Shown here piece after piece: positions 24,571-36,625 of a DNA stretch of 64,000 nucleotides (position 1 is the stretch's first letter; each line of letters opens with the position of its first letter). Source of the stretch: Bicyclus anynana (taxonomy: Eukaryota; Arthropoda; Insecta; Lepidoptera; Nymphalidae); assembly GCF_947172395.1 (NCBI RefSeq), contig NC_069095.1, forward strand, positions 11,283,321 through 11,347,320, in the 5' to 3' direction. Under the pieces are notes generated by a model. The model did not search any database. It was not told the origin of the DNA and was given only the letters and a program-made list of their open reading frames with translations. The translations under genes were made by a program, and so were the position numbers.

Positions 24571-24790
24571 GGCTGTTGGGAGGCTTCGGCCGTGGCTAGT
24601 TACCACCCTACCGACAAAGACGTACTGCCAAGCGATTCAGCGTTCCGGTAATATGTCGTGTAGAAACCGAAACGGGTGTGGATTTTCATCCTCCTCCTAA
24701 CATTTAGCCCGCTTCCATCTTAGATTTCATCATCACTTACCATCAAGTGAGATTGTAGTAAAGCGCAAACTTGTAAACAATAAAAAAAAT
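24571..24790 (+). mobile_element. SINE-B copy, 5'-truncated
   Basis: It begins within 'ggctgttgggaggcttcggc' and ends in a poly-A tract. Confidence 0.86.
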
Positions 24791-26599
24791 AATAATAATA
24801 AAATACGGGATACCTGAAAACTATATTTACATTGAATAGAAGAATGAGTACCATTACATTCAATAAGCCGTTTGAAATTGAGCTCTTTGATATAAAATGT
24901 TATCTTTGTTTCCTTTGTTTATATTATGAGTAAAGGCTTTTGTTTAATCTTTGAATATAAAATAGGATGATGGAGATATTTTAAATTTAAAAGTAATAAT
25001 TCATTGAAAATGAGACTGATTGTTTGCTCCACTTGAGAAATACTGAATTATTATTTCTGAATCTTCATAATTTGTTATAACTTCGCATACTGTTTAGCGT
25101 TTGAGGTTTTTTCAATCTGCAAAGTAATTCTCGCCTCTTTTCCTTCTTTTTTGCTGAAAAACTAACACACAAAATCGAACTTTAACTCTTTATAACATAA
25201 GTATATGTAATCTTTATATATATTATGTGAAACAAAATTTAAAAGAAAATAATTTGGTTATCAATCTTCTTTCTTCATAAAAATGTTAACATAAGACACA
25301 ATATTATGTTTTGACTCGTAATAAACTAAAACGCAGTAACTGAATAGTAGTATCGAAAACTACTATCCCTTAACTATGAACAAATCTGAACTGTTATTAA
25401 ATGATAACTTTTCATAAATAACTACAGACAAATTTTCTCCTATATAAAATATACACTCACTCTCGCATAATTATCTACACGCATATACTCACACATACAC
25501 AAACACATCCATGCACACACACGATTTCGTAAGTAGTTACGAATATGTTATTTGTTAACCAACAATTTTCTGTCTTGGCGGATGAGCGAGGCACCCAGTA
25601 ATACAGGGTTCCACCTAGTACAGGGGCCCTTACTACATGTATTTAGTACTTTAGTTAATAAATAAACGTTTCATTTTCAATAGTGTAGAAAAAAGAAGAA
25701 GAAATACTTTATTGCGCTCAATATAAAACAATTAAAAGGAATAATTACTACCTACTAAAACTTAGCATGCAAAGAGGGCCTTATTGCTATAAGCAATCTC
25801 TGACAGGCAACCCTTGACGACAGGATTTGTGGAAAAAGAACGGGGAAGTATATATAGGTACAGGAAGGATAGAAGTATAGATAAAAGACAAAAGTTATCC
25901 ATAATAACATAAGGTCGGTCATCTGCTTGCTTTGTTAAAAAGAGGTGATAGTAATCGAACTCCGGACATTTCGCTTACACTGCATCGAATAACACTAAAC
26001 AAGTGTGCTATTTAGGTCATCAAAATAGCTCCGTTAAAGTTACGATGTTTATTTCCAATGGATATTATGACATTTCAAATTACGTAATGAATACAGGAGT
26101 GCGGGCCTTTGTTAGCGTAACAATGAAATAATATTCTGCTGTTTCATTTCTAGAAAATTACATTGTGTTTTTGAAATGTGATTCGATTATGATGTAAATA
26201 AGGGTTTTGTCATTGTTTGTATCAGTTTACTCGTGAATATAATATTAATTGCCTTCATTCAGAACAAAACTTAGCCTTAACGATTTTAAACTTATTTCGT
26301 GGTTGTTCATTTCGAATCTTATTTAAACGGGTACATACCACGATAAAACGACGAGATTTTTAATGTCGATATTTCGACCCAGTTGCATGGATCATGGTCA
26401 CGACGGTAGTGAAGTTTGCGAGATGCGAAGTTGACAGCAGCTGTTAGGAGCAGAATCGATCTACCCTCTTTCTTGTTCTTTTTTCTCCATCTCCATCGAT
26501 CCGTGCAACTGGGTCGAAATATCGACATAAAAAATCTCGTCGTTTGTACCTGTTTAAATAATATTCGTAAAACTTAGCCCAATAACAATACTTCAAAAC
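24791..26599. other. No gene seen outside the LINE tail
   Basis: 26338-26365 (cacgataaaacgacgagatt) recurs inverted at 26527-26550, with 'tgggtcgaaatatcgaca' on both sides, forming a roughly 200-bp fold-back. Confidence 0.5.
25693..25815 (-). mobile_element. LINE tail, antisense copy
   Basis: Its reverse complement reads 'gcctgtcagagattgcttat', 'agcaataaggccctctttgc', 'gcgcaataaagtatttcttc'. It is best compared with 8636. Confidence 0.72.
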
Positions 26600-26905
26600 A
26601 ATTTCAATATTTAAAGGTTCATCAACAGCCTGTATCCGTCCACTGCTGGAGATAGGCCTTTCCGAGAGCGTGCCACCACACACGATCCTCCGCCTTCCTC
26701 ATCCAGCCAATTCACACTACCTTTTTTTAAAACTTATCTTCACGTCACTATGCCTTCTACTTCGTAGACTGCCTCTCCATTACTGTAGGTCGGCGGTCAG
26801 CTTTGTAAGCTTTTCTTTGTCCATAACTATTCGGAAAAGTTCTTCGACTGTCTTTATGCCCGTCCACTCCCATATGTTTTGTAGCCAGGACGTCACTATG
26901 CTACG
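26600..26905 (-). mobile_element. LINE fragment, 'WLRNIREWTG' family
   Basis: On the minus strand it reads SWLQNIWEWTGIKTVEELFR then IVMDKEKLTKLTADLQ, stop, then a 3' region with the 'cctatctccagcagtggacg' end. Same family as 4258. Confidence 0.78.
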
Positions 26906-27047
26906 GACGCACTAAAAACAGAAAAGTAAAATCATACCAATTGGTGATTAATTAACGCCTAAAAATGCTTCGATAGCTAGACCCGTGGAATGTGGAAGGT
27001 TTGGAATGCCTGGAACATTGAGGATATGTATAGGACACTCACTTACC

Positions 27048-27225
27048 TTCATGACATCATGGCCCAGTAGGCGAATACACCATACTTGATGCGCCGTGTT
27101 GCGGAGATAGTCCAGGAGCACAGAATTCACCAAAGCACTCACTGAACACTGTAGGATTTGAAAGTCCTTTTCGCGGATGGTTATTAATTTGCGGTGTGGC
27201 AGCTTGTCCACGTGCGGCGTATGTA
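27048..27225 (-). pseudogene. Exon-like open frame of unknown gene, possibly a broken exon
   Basis: On the minus strand an open frame reads HTPHVDKLPHRKLITIREKD, then FQILQCSVSALVNSVLLDYL, then RNTAHQVWCIRLLGHDVMK. It ends exactly at a near-perfect donor (gaag then gtaagtga, GT at 27046-27045). Composition is more protein-like than nearby chance ORFs. A TGA closes the frame near 27262 and I find no pyrimidine-rich acceptor between it and the open part, so it is either a relic, a frameshifted first exon (another frame has an ATG at 27266), or chance. I do not recognise the family. A LINE fragment lies just downstream on the same strand. Confidence 0.22.
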
Positions 27226-27266
27226 ATGCGTGTCGTAGTAAGAATGTATTTTTCGTTGCGGTTCAT

Positions 27267-28176
27267 AGTTTCATACGTGAGGGGGAGATAGGTATACAGG
27301 ACATTTTTGGAAGCGGAAAAAGGACAAATAGCTTTAATCGCGTTTTATTCCGTCCACCAATTAACAAAAAAATTTAACTGCTATTTGAAGGCAGTGCTTT
27401 TCCAAGAGCTTACTCTTCTAGTTTATTTTGTTTTTTTGGCAACATTGTAATGATTTTCATTGTTCGGTACATGTAATAATGTTTACAACGAAATCAATCA
27501 TAAATGAATTCCGTTTTCATATCAAACGGAAAACTTCCATTGCATTACAAGTTAATTTGCAGGTAGGTAAAACAAGTAAATAATAATTGAATAGTCTTGT
27601 TAATATTTAATTTTAATTATCGTATTCGGTTTGTTTGTTTTGTTTAATTCAATATTGTATCAGTACTGTTCTGCTTTACAAAACTGGGTTAATCTAGAAT
27701 AAAAAATATAGTTTTCCTAGGTATTATTACACAATAATGATCATACAGAATGAGTCTTTACTAGCAGCTTGGTGAAGCTGGTGAAACTCATAAAAAACAA
27801 ACGTCACGCATCTCCTTGACATCCGCAAATACAAACTTTTTTCATAAATTGTATTTCAAAATGTAATACTAACAACAATTACGTAAATTAATGTATTAAT
27901 CAATAATTACTAATAAAAAATACTCCATCTTATTTCTTTAGTTTTTGTAAATAGTTTTTAAAATATTTAAAACATAAGACGCCATTTTTCTTGAATAATA
28001 TTGAAAGTTACTGATGCGACGCTTCGTGTCGTACTGACTCGAGAATGTATTCGTTTTTGAATTTTGTATTTGGTGACTAGAAACATGACTCCGCATGATA
28101 TTCTATAGAAAATATCAATAAAATACATCTCATACTTGGAAAATTGAGGATCTGGACTCTTGAAACGTGCAAATGT
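27267..28176. other. No gene seen
   Basis: AT-rich. No repeat recognised. Confidence 0.5.
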
Positions 28177-28300
28177 CTTTTTATTGTTTACAAGTTAGCC
28201 CTTGATTACAACGTCACCTGATGGTAAGTGATGATAAAATCTTAGATGTAAGCGGACTAACTTGTTAAGAGTAGGATGAAAATCCACACCCCTTTCAGTT
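28177..28300 (-). mobile_element. SINE-B 3' third
   Basis: Only the poly-A-side 120 bp remains, 170 bp before another SINE-B in the same orientation. Confidence 0.8.
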
Positions 28301-28472
28301 TGAAAGCCACCATTTTATTTTATCAACATAGGTACGCACCCCCGCACGTTAAATCTAGTAGTAAGTATGTTTTTATTTGAAGACAACCCTAACGTTGTTT
28401 GAGTAGATATAATAAAGATAAGAACTGTAGGTAAATAAAACGGCTTGCTAATTGTTCGAACTGAATTGCGCT

Positions 28473-28794
28473 ATTTTTTTTTTTTTTATTCTTTACAAGT
28501 TAGCCCTTGACTACAATCTGAAGTGATGATGCAGTCTAAGATGGAAGCGGGCTAACTTGTTAGGAGGAGGATGAAAATCCACACCCCTTTCGGTTTCTAC
28601 ACGGCACCGTACCGGAACTCTAAATCGCTTGGCGGTACGTCTTTGCCGATAGGGTGGTAACTAGCCACGGCCGAAGCCTCCCACCAGCCAGACCTGGACA
28701 AATTAAGAAGATCTCAATCTGTCCAGCCAGGGATCGAACCCAGGACCTCCGTCTTTATATACACCGCGCATACCACTGCGCCACGGAGGCTGTC
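28473..28794 (-). mobile_element. SINE-B copy, full length
   Basis: Long poly-T end and complete head (ccacggaggctgtc). A short deletion removes part of 'tcacctgatggtaag'. Confidence 0.92.
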
Positions 28795-28966
28795 AATGTT
28801 GTGTCGTAGCGTCGCTATTTATTTTAATGACGTTGTGGAGTGAATCTTCTGTACTCGAACCATATGTTTTCTGTGCTCGTACATAAGTTTTCTGTGCCAC
28901 GGTCCTAACTCTTTAATTGACTACCTAGAGTAGATACTTAGAAGTATGGACTAAGAAACTCAAAAA

Positions 28967-29260
28967 TCCTACCAATATTATAAACGCGAAAGTTTGTATG
29001 GATGTTTGGATGTTTGTTACTCTATAACGCCGCTACTACTGAAGCGATTTGGCTAAAATTTGGAATGAAAATGGATTTTACTCTGGATTAACACATAGGC
29101 TACTTTTTATCCCGAAAAAATCCATGGTTTCCCGAGATTTGCGAAAACTGATGATTTTGATGATATGACTGTTTGTTACTCTTTCACGCCTCAACTACTG
29201 AACCGAATTAGCTGAAATTTTTTATCCCGGAAAACTAAATTCCACGCGGACGAAGTCATA
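28967..29260 (+). mobile_element. Helitron-1 variant with internal duplication
   Basis: The 5' half is followed by a second, diverged run of the same body (tgatgatatgactgtttgtt, tctttcacgcctcaactact). The copy at 58133 has the same arrangement, so this is a sub-family. The CTAG end is lost. Confidence 0.8.
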
Positions 29261-29895
29261 TGTCAAGGATCAATATGCATTTTTTTGTCACAAACGCCTA
29301 GCTTGCCCTCGTCAAGAAAGAATTTAAGGCAAGCAAGGCAAACGTGAATAGTTACTTGAGCAAAGCCACGGGCAATGATTAGCATATCAATATAGCACTC
29401 GCAATTTGCGGTTTGGATAATAGCTTACTGTGATACGATTTGAGCATAGAACACATAAGATCTTACTTATGGTAGGCGTCCACAGATCCACATCGCTTCA
29501 AACAACAGATTTTTATTTTTCGATAGATAAAATCCGTTCGTTCGCAGATAAAACATGGCAACGAACAGCCAGAGACAATACAATGGCTACAATTGGAGGA
29601 GGCTTTCACTGCTTTATGCAGTCCTTACAAAAAATAATAATAAAATGAAAAATTAACATTACTAACATAATATAAAAAAAAAATAGATAATATCAACTAA
29701 CCCACTAACAATCTATAAAACTTGTAAACCTTAATAATAATTTAAAAAAAAATGTCTGTAATTGTAAGGAAATAAAGCAATTTTTATTTATTTATTTATT
29801 TAGATAAAATCCGTTCGATGCGGATCAGTGGACGCACTTGTATGACTTTTCATGCAAAGAATAGTAAAACCCGCTTCCGTTTTTTGACGGACTTT

Positions 29896-30227
29896 GACGG
29901 CCTCCGTGGCGCAGTGTTATGCGCATTGGATTTACAAGACGGAGGTCCTGGGTTCGATCCCCGGCTGGGCAGATTGAGATTTTCTTAATTTGTCCAGGTC
30001 TGGCTGGTGGGAGGCTTCGGCCGTGGCTAGTTACCACCCTACCGGCAAAGACGTACCGCCAAGCGATTTAGCGTTCCGGTACGATTCCGTGTAGAAACCT
30101 AAAGGGGTGTGGATTTTCATCCTCCTCCTAACAAGTTAGCCCGCTTCCATCTTAGACTGCATCATCACTTACCATCAGGTGAGATTGTAGTCAAGGGCTA
30201 ACTTGTAAGAATAAAAAAAAAAAAAAA
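29896..30227 (+). mobile_element. SINE-B copy, full length, sense
   Basis: The clearest sense copy: head 'gacggcctccgtggcgcagt', intact B box, A-rich end. It may be relatively young. Confidence 0.93.
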
Positions 30228-31175
30228 TGCGTCCCTTGCGTATTCAGACCAATTATAGAAGGACCTGTATCGCACTCATAGTCACGAACAAAATTGTCTG
30301 TCATTTTCTGAGGAAAACGAGCTTAGATTTGGTATATATCATATACTAAACTAGAAGTTTTTGCCCGTTTTTTACACAATTCAATTACACAAAAATTTAT
30401 TTTTACGGAGCTCTTTAACCGATGAACACGATTACAACTATTTAACATCGATTCTATAGACAGTTTTTATAATCACATTAGATCGTTGATCATATACTTT
30501 GACAGAAAAGTAACGTCTAGCGAGGCAGGTCCAATACATTAATTGGTCTGAGGTTGCGTATGATCAATGGCGTAGCCCAGCTACTCAGGTGCAAGGCGAT
30601 GCAGTGGGCCGGGGCCTTCAAGCTCAGAGGCCCTCGAATCCTTACCAGAAAATCGCGAATGAACTGAACTTAATAAAACCTAGCCAGTTTAGATGCCCGA
30701 TGGCCCATTATTTTATTTGCACCAGTGCCCTTGGTTACCTAGTTACGCCACTGCGTACCATGCGGACCTGTGGACGCCTGCCTTTAGTCGGAGTGAGTTT
30801 GGAAGCCATATTAGTTACGCCTGGATGCTTGATGGATCGTGTCAAGTTACGGTACACTTGAGCTTATATAAATCTTAATTGGTACTAAATGCCATTGAAC
30901 CAGTTAGACAATGCATCTCGTTGGATATTTGGGATTTCTTAACTAAAAGTATAAAGTAATTTTCTTGATAATGTCGACCTACTAGCAAATATATTCTAAT
31001 AATGGTGAAAAATAAAAACGAGATGTTTTAACTAAAAACGTACATGTCTGTTGGATTCATACAAAGCGTTTTGGCTCTTCGTTTCTATTCCTAGGCGGCG
31101 ATAATTACTAACCATCAGGTGAGACATATTCTTGATTGCTTACAAATAAATAAAATAATGACTACTTCAGAAGGA
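30228..31175. other. No gene seen; possible old transposon at 30550-30780
   Basis: 'ggcgtagcccagctactcag' and 'cctagttacgccactgcg' face each other as a rough inverted repeat. Confidence 0.45.
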
Positions 31176-31235
31176 CTGGCAGTCCAACGTGTAAATGCAG
31201 CCAAAATTCTTGCCATTATTCCAGGTCTATTCTTT
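31176..31235 (+). mobile_element. LINE fragment (NLAV-type)
   Basis: It reads LAVQRVNAAKILAIIPG, matching the C-terminal 'L-AVQRGNAA' region of the same LINE group. Confidence 0.6.
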
Positions 31236-31283
31236 TTCAATTAATAATTTTGCTCGTTGCAGTAGTTCTCCAAGGAGAGAAAA

Positions 31284-31484
31284 TCTATACTAATATTATA
31301 AAGCTAAACAGTTTGTTTGTTTGTTTGTTTGTTTGATTGATCGCGCTAATCTCAGGAACTACTGGACCGATTTGAAAAATTCTTTCTGTGTTAGATAGCT
31401 CGTTTATCGAGAAAGGCTATATATTATTCCTGCATTCCTACGGGAACGGGAACCATGCGGGTGAAACCGCGCGGCATCAGCTAG
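31284..31484 (+). mobile_element. Helitron-2 copy, full length
   Basis: Both ends are present, with a (TTTG)n run after the start. Confidence 0.9.
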
Positions 31485-31923
31485 TTGAAAATAAATGACG
31501 AGTAGGTCCTGAAAGTTTATTTAGTGATCTCATGAATCAAAACAAAATACCCTGTTTGTTAGTATCCTACTATTAACCAACATAGTTTCCATTGACCAAA
31601 CTATAAACAATCGATCACATTACATGGTGAGTGACAAACAGGTCAATCTTCGAGCAATTACTGGCGCTGCGGTTACTGTGTGTCCGGCACCGCTTTAATG
31701 ATGAAAGTGTTAATTTGCACGCTGCGGATGTGGGTGACCAACAAATTAATAACTCGCCCTCGATTTATTTTGTTATAAAAATTTATGTTTGCCATACACG
31801 TATTGTAGATAGAGCGTCTGTGACTGATTTTTGTGATTTTATTTAAGTAGAATGTTTGTCATCCAATACTCCTAACAAAGGTAGTATAGAGGTGAGAAGG
31901 TGGCATGATTCAAGGGTCTAGAC

Positions 31924-32538
31924 CAAAGGTTCCCAAACTTCTTGTTCTCATGGACCACTTTATAAAGGAGATGTCCAAAATCGGACCCACTCTTCAGAAC
32001 GGCACAGAAATTAAAAATGTACTAAAAATCCTGTATATTTTACGAGATTTATTCCATTAGAATGTTAGCCAAAATTTACCAACATAATTTACCAACAGTG
32101 TTGTAGCATGTTGTAGTGATATAAATATCCATTTTGATGAGTATTTCACTGATTGTCAGTTGTCTTTGCAAACTCGGGTTGTAAAAATCAATGAATGAGA
32201 TGTCAAATGTCATTAATAGCATAATTTGGTTAGATGTGTCAAGTTAGAGTCAAATCCTTAATAAAACTGTGTAAGTTCGACACAGATAATGCAATAAATT
32301 ATGTCAAATGAATATGAATTTATTGTACCTACCTGTATCAGATGATTTAACAGGTTAGGCAAATAAAGATTTCTTTGAAAATTGGCTTCATGAGTTGTCC
32401 TAATTTATGGCCATTGATACCCATTGACCCCATTTTTTTCAGGCCATGGTAGACCCCGTCAAGTCTTCCGTGTCTTCCGTGGACCTCTCCCCCAAAGGTC
32501 CACGGGTGGTTCCACTTGGACAACTTTGGGAATCAATG
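31924..32538. mobile_element. hAT-like MITE
   Basis: Ends 'caaaggttcccaaactt' and, in reverse, 'cattgattcccaaagttg'. The left flank GTCTAGAC fits the GTNNNNAC target preference known for hAT. The right flank is not a clear copy. Confidence 0.66.
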
Positions 32539-32925
32539 GACTTGGACGAACTTGAACAGTTATAAATAAAAAAAAAACAAATTAACATAAGTGTTTCATG
32601 TTATTTTAAACTTTATAAAAATAGTTGCCGACTGTCAGTTTTCGCATAAAGATAGCATACCTCCGAAATGACTTAATTAAAACAGCAATTATACCTTTCA
32701 GACGGACTCGTGGCACTAAAATAAACGGTTTATATAAAACTTTGTAACAACTAAGAACTACTTCTGTTTGAGTTTAAACGTTTTATGTTTAACGTATTTA
32801 TGTTAACGCTGTAAAACGCGCTTCTCTGCTGTTCTTTTTATTAGATACCATTAAAACTTGCAGCAAATTTAAACATTTTTATACATAGATGGTTTGTTAC
32901 AATTATCAGTTTTAACGGAACATTT

Positions 32926-33066
32926 AGCGGCCCGCTGCAGGGTCAGGGCTCGCTCCTTACAGGAGAGGGAATATGGAGCTTAGACTCACCACTCTGCTCT
33001 AATGTGGGTTGGCGGGCTTAGGGTGATAATGTGAATTCATTAATGACTACTCACGAAAATCAGTTG
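32926..33066 (-). mobile_element. SINE-C partial copy
   Basis: It shares 'ctccttacaggagagggaat', 'atgtgggttggcgggcttag' and 'gtgataatgtgaattcatta'. Confidence 0.6.
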
Positions 33067-33655
33067 TAAAAAATGTTCTAGTATGTTCTATAGTATGTTT
33101 TCTAGTATGTGGAATGTTCTATGACTAGAATGGACTAGTATGTCTGGCTCTGACAGGCATATACTCGTTTTCCGTATTCGTTTTCCTAATGCGTTATTTC
33201 AATTTGGGCTTATTAGTGAGACTACCGCAGACTTTAAGTATTTTCTCATTAGGAATGTATAATATTCCAAGATCTCGCATTCATTACGTATGCGCGGAAT
33301 TTGTTCCGATCAGTCAAAAAAAGTACGTGTATATTATATTGATTTCATGCATTCGGTTTTCCGAACACGGAAAACGGATTCGGAAAAAACTAATATATGC
33401 GGTCGGCCTAAATAGTGTTGTTAACGGGAGGGAAGACACAGCAAAAGCAAGTATTAAATGAACAAGGTTTCGACTGTTCCATTGCTAGGTGGTTTCTGTA
33501 ACCTAATCCTTGGATTACGTTACGAACTGTGAACAATGCAGTAGGATACAGAGGTACGGCGTATTTGTAAACATGTCCTAAATTCAAACGTGAATACAAT
33601 GTAAGCATTTTCACGGTCACGTTTTTTTAACTGAATTATTTCATACTAGCGGACG

Positions 33656-33796
33656 CCCGCGACTTCGTCCACGTGGAATTCAGTTTTTCGGAAACCCCGT
33701 GGGAACCATGGATTTTTCCGGGATGTAAAGATCGCTTCCGTAGCCGCAGCGCTTATGAGGGACAAACATACAGACACACAAACTTTCGTCTATAGT
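33656..33796 (-). mobile_element. Helitron-1 copy, degraded
   Basis: CTAG end at 33656 and 'acttcgtccacgtggaattc'. The 5' end is eroded. A Helitron-2 follows 19 bp away in the same orientation. Confidence 0.76.
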
Positions 33797-33814
33797 GTCC
33801 AATCATATTACTTA

Positions 33815-34005
33815 CTAGCTGATACCGCGCGGTTTCACCCACGTGGTTCCCGTTTCTGTAGGAATATGGCGATAATATATAGCCTATAGCCTTCCTCGAT
33901 AAATGGGTTATCTAACACTGAAAGATTTTTTTAAATCGGACCAGTAATTCTTGAGTTAGCGCGTTTAAACAAACAAACTCTTCAGCTTTATAATATTAGT
34001 AAAGA
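33815..34005 (-). mobile_element. Helitron-2 copy, full length
   Basis: CTAG at 33815-33818, and TC start at 34005. Confidence 0.88.
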
Positions 34006-35524
34006 TAAACTAAGTTTGTTCTGCTGTTTCATCAGTATACTGGTTGAAATGACTGTAATTTTAAAATTTTGTACTTGTATGTTGCAAGCAATAAATTCAA
34101 AAAGAAAGTGATGACCAGACCTTCGTCATTTTATAAAAACAAGACACTTTGTCAGCACTTGGTACTGCCATACATACTGTAAGATAATAATGGCTTTTGA
34201 GGTAGCAAGTTTTATTTATCTATTTATTCATAAGTTGAGACGTTGATACTATATATTAATCGTAACTTACTTATTTTGTTAAGGAAATTTTGTCCTCAGT
34301 CGCCACTTAATTTCGTAGAAACCATCAGAAAAATCATATATAAAGTTCAATATTTAACAATATTTTCCGTACGAAAACTTAATTTTTATTAGCCACAATT
34401 ATCCTAATATACTCGCGTCATATTAAAGTGGGCGGATAATTGTGCCTCTAAGTATATTATATTAAGTCGGATTAATAACAGAAATTAATATCAGTGACAG
34501 TAGAAATAATCCAAGAGAAATTTAACTTCCACAAGCGCACGTAATCCCTAAAGGAAATAAGTAACAAAGCGAATGCAAATATTAAAAAGAACAGAACAAA
34601 TAGGAAATAATGCTTTTATCCGCATTGAAGAAATAACCAATTGCTTCTCTTGATACTGGAGAGATATAAGAAAATGGGAAATATTATTGACAAGAGTATA
34701 ATAGCTGAGGCACCGTTTAATGTTTTATCGTAAGCTGAATGTTGGATTGGTGTGATTATATTAGTAGCGGACGCTTCTTCTTCTTCTACTTCGTCCGCGT
34801 AGGAATCGTATCGTAATCGTTTATTTCATAGTATGGGGTATCGTTAGATCTATCTTTGAAAGTCGTAAGGGATGAACGGATCCGTTTGTAAAATATTAAG
34901 CTTTTAATAGCTAATTTTTGTTAGAGTAAGAGTCAAGTGTCCCCACCCTTTACCGGCTAAACAATTATTTAAGGATACATTGCATTTTAAAGAGTAATAG
35001 TTGGCCAACTTAAAAAACGTAGTTGGAAATCGAAAATTGCAAACTAATTCCGTTGTTAAATTAAAAAGATAAATTTATACGATAATTCAGAGTCTGTTTA
35101 AACTAGAAAGATGAGATTTGGTAAGAGTATGTATATTAATTACGTCTATAAAGCGGTAAAAAGAAAATTCGAAATAAATTTTTTTGGGGTTCCTCCCTTC
35201 CATGCAAAGTGAGGATGAATTTTTTATTGTCTATCCTATAGTATCGTTATCGGTATTTTTGTGTATTTTTTGTATACATAAGGGATTATTTCTTCAAAGT
35301 TTCAAGAGCCATTAGACCTCTATAATGCGGCCCTGTTGCAAAATCCCTTCGTAGCGGTTGTCTACGAACTATAAAGTAACTCTCTATGTTAAATAGTTTT
35401 CGGTATTATCGTGATGAGTTTTTGCTTCGATTTTATTTCATTAGTTTAGATGACGTTTTTAACGGTACAAAAATATGCCAGCTCCTAGCGTTTGGATGGG
35501 CTTATAACTCAATTCCTCCTTTAG
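34006..35524. other. No gene seen
   Basis: AT-rich. A 40-bp Helitron-1 remnant at about 34767 (gtagcggacgc...ttcgtccgcgtagg) is split by a TTC run. Confidence 0.5.
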
Positions 35525-35781
35525 TTTTTTTTTAAATTTTTTACAAGCTAGCCCATGACTACAATCTCACCCGATGAGTTATGATGCATTCTAAGATGGA
35601 AGCGAACTAACTTGATGGAGGATGTAAATTCACACCTGTTTAGGTTTTTACACGTCATCGTACCGGCCGATCGCCTTTGTTTGTAGACTAACTAGCTACG
35701 GCCGAAGCCTCCTATCTGGACCGAACCCAGGACCTCCGTCTTGTAAATCCATCGCGCATACCACTGCGCCACGGAGGCCGT
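35525..35781 (-). mobile_element. SINE-B copy with internal deletions
   Basis: Head (ccactgcgccacggaggccg) and poly-T end are present and the middle is shortened. It lies 200 bp upstream of the leader-exon acceptor. Confidence 0.87.
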
Positions 35782-35983
35782 AGTAGGCTTAATGCCTAAC
35801 AATGGACAATTGAAAATAAGCCAATAATCACTATAATTGATCCATTTTCATACTCAACAAATTACCTTACTGGTAAAAAGATGTCATCACAATACTTATA
35901 ACTATTCCTGGGTCTTGAATTGTGACTCATCGATATCTAAAACAAGGCGTGTTTTATTGATTATGTGTCTTTTCTTGTTACAG

Positions 35984-36086
35984 AAAATGCAGAGCAGGAA
36001 ACGACAAAAGAAACGACGAGCGAAGCAGAGCGCTGTGAAATGACACACGAATATGTAACTTACAGTGTTTTGTTTTAAAGTTGAAA
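35984..36086 (+). other. 5' leader part of first coding exon, with basic uORF
   Basis: A pyrimidine-rich acceptor (ttttcttgttacag) ends at 35983, so a leader exon plausibly begins at 35984 and runs into the coding exon. It holds a complete upstream ORF at 35987-36043 (18 codons plus stop) reading MQSRKRQKKRRAKQSAVK, 8 of 18 residues being Lys or Arg in the first 13 positions alone. The uORF stop is 43 nt before the main ATG, in another frame. An in-frame TGA at 36036 closes the main frame upstream. The acceptor implies at least one earlier non-coding exon. A uORF of this kind could lower translation of the main frame; that is inference. Confidence 0.6.
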
Positions 36087-36263
36087 ATGGCATGTCCGGC
36101 AGTCAAGTGCTCCAATAGGGATTTGTTTGTGGTTGTTCTGTTACTGTGCCAGACTATAGTTTGTGACAGCCAGTGTCCGAAGTTCGCGGAGAGACCTTTG
36201 GAGACGCGCGTCCAAGATGCTTCCATAGTTTTTAGAGCAGTCGTTGTACAAACACATTACCAG
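36087..36263 (+). CDS. Exon 1 (coding): signal peptide and start of NTR/NtA-like region of a secreted matrix protein
   Basis: This exon codes for 59 residues. The start is the first in-frame ATG after the TGA at 36036, with A at -3 and G at +4 (gaaaATGg). Residues about 12-28 (DLFVVVLLLCQTIVC) form a hydrophobic signal-peptide core, with likely cleavage just before QCPKFAERP. The mature start, Cys-Pro followed by a run of charged residues and ASIVFRAVVVQTHYQ, resembles the first strand of agrin NtA/TIMP-type NTR domains, where an N-terminal Cys precedes a beta strand. The exon ends CAG then gtatgt, phase 0, and joins in frame to 51587. A SINE begins only 50 bp into the following 15.3-kb intron. 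Gene identity is inferred from the joined exons; no family name can be fixed from this exon alone. Confidence 0.82.
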
Positions 36264-36312
36264 GTATGTCATTTGTTTATTTATTTTTGTAAGTACATAT
36301 AATAATAAATAA

Positions 36313-36620
36313 GAGCCGTAATAGCCCAGCGGATATGACCTCTGCCTCCGATTCCGGAGGGTGTGGGTTCGAACCCGGTCCGGGGCATGCACCTCCAACT
36401 TTTCAGTTGTGTGCGTTTTAAGAATTTAAATATCACGTGTATCAAACGGCAAACATCTTGAGGAAACCTGCATACCAGAGAATTTCCTTAATTCTCTGCG
36501 TGTGTGAAGTCTGCCAATCCGCATTGGGCCAGCGTGGTGGACTATTAGCCAAACCCCTCTCATTCTGAGAGGAAACTCGAATTCAGCAGTGAGCCGAATA
36601 TGGGTTGATAATGATGATGA
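36313..36620 (+). mobile_element. SINE-A copy, full length, at the start of the gene's intron
   Basis: This is the most complete copy in the window, from 'gagccgtaatagcccagcgg' to 'gggttgataatgatgatga'. It begins 50 bp after the exon-1 donor, in the sense orientation. Confidence 0.92.
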
Positions 36621-36625
36621 CATAT

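Noticed and set aside
29896..29970. Possible tRNA gene
   Set aside because: It has A- and B-box-like sequence but no matching acceptor stem, and it is the head of a SINE present in 13 copies.
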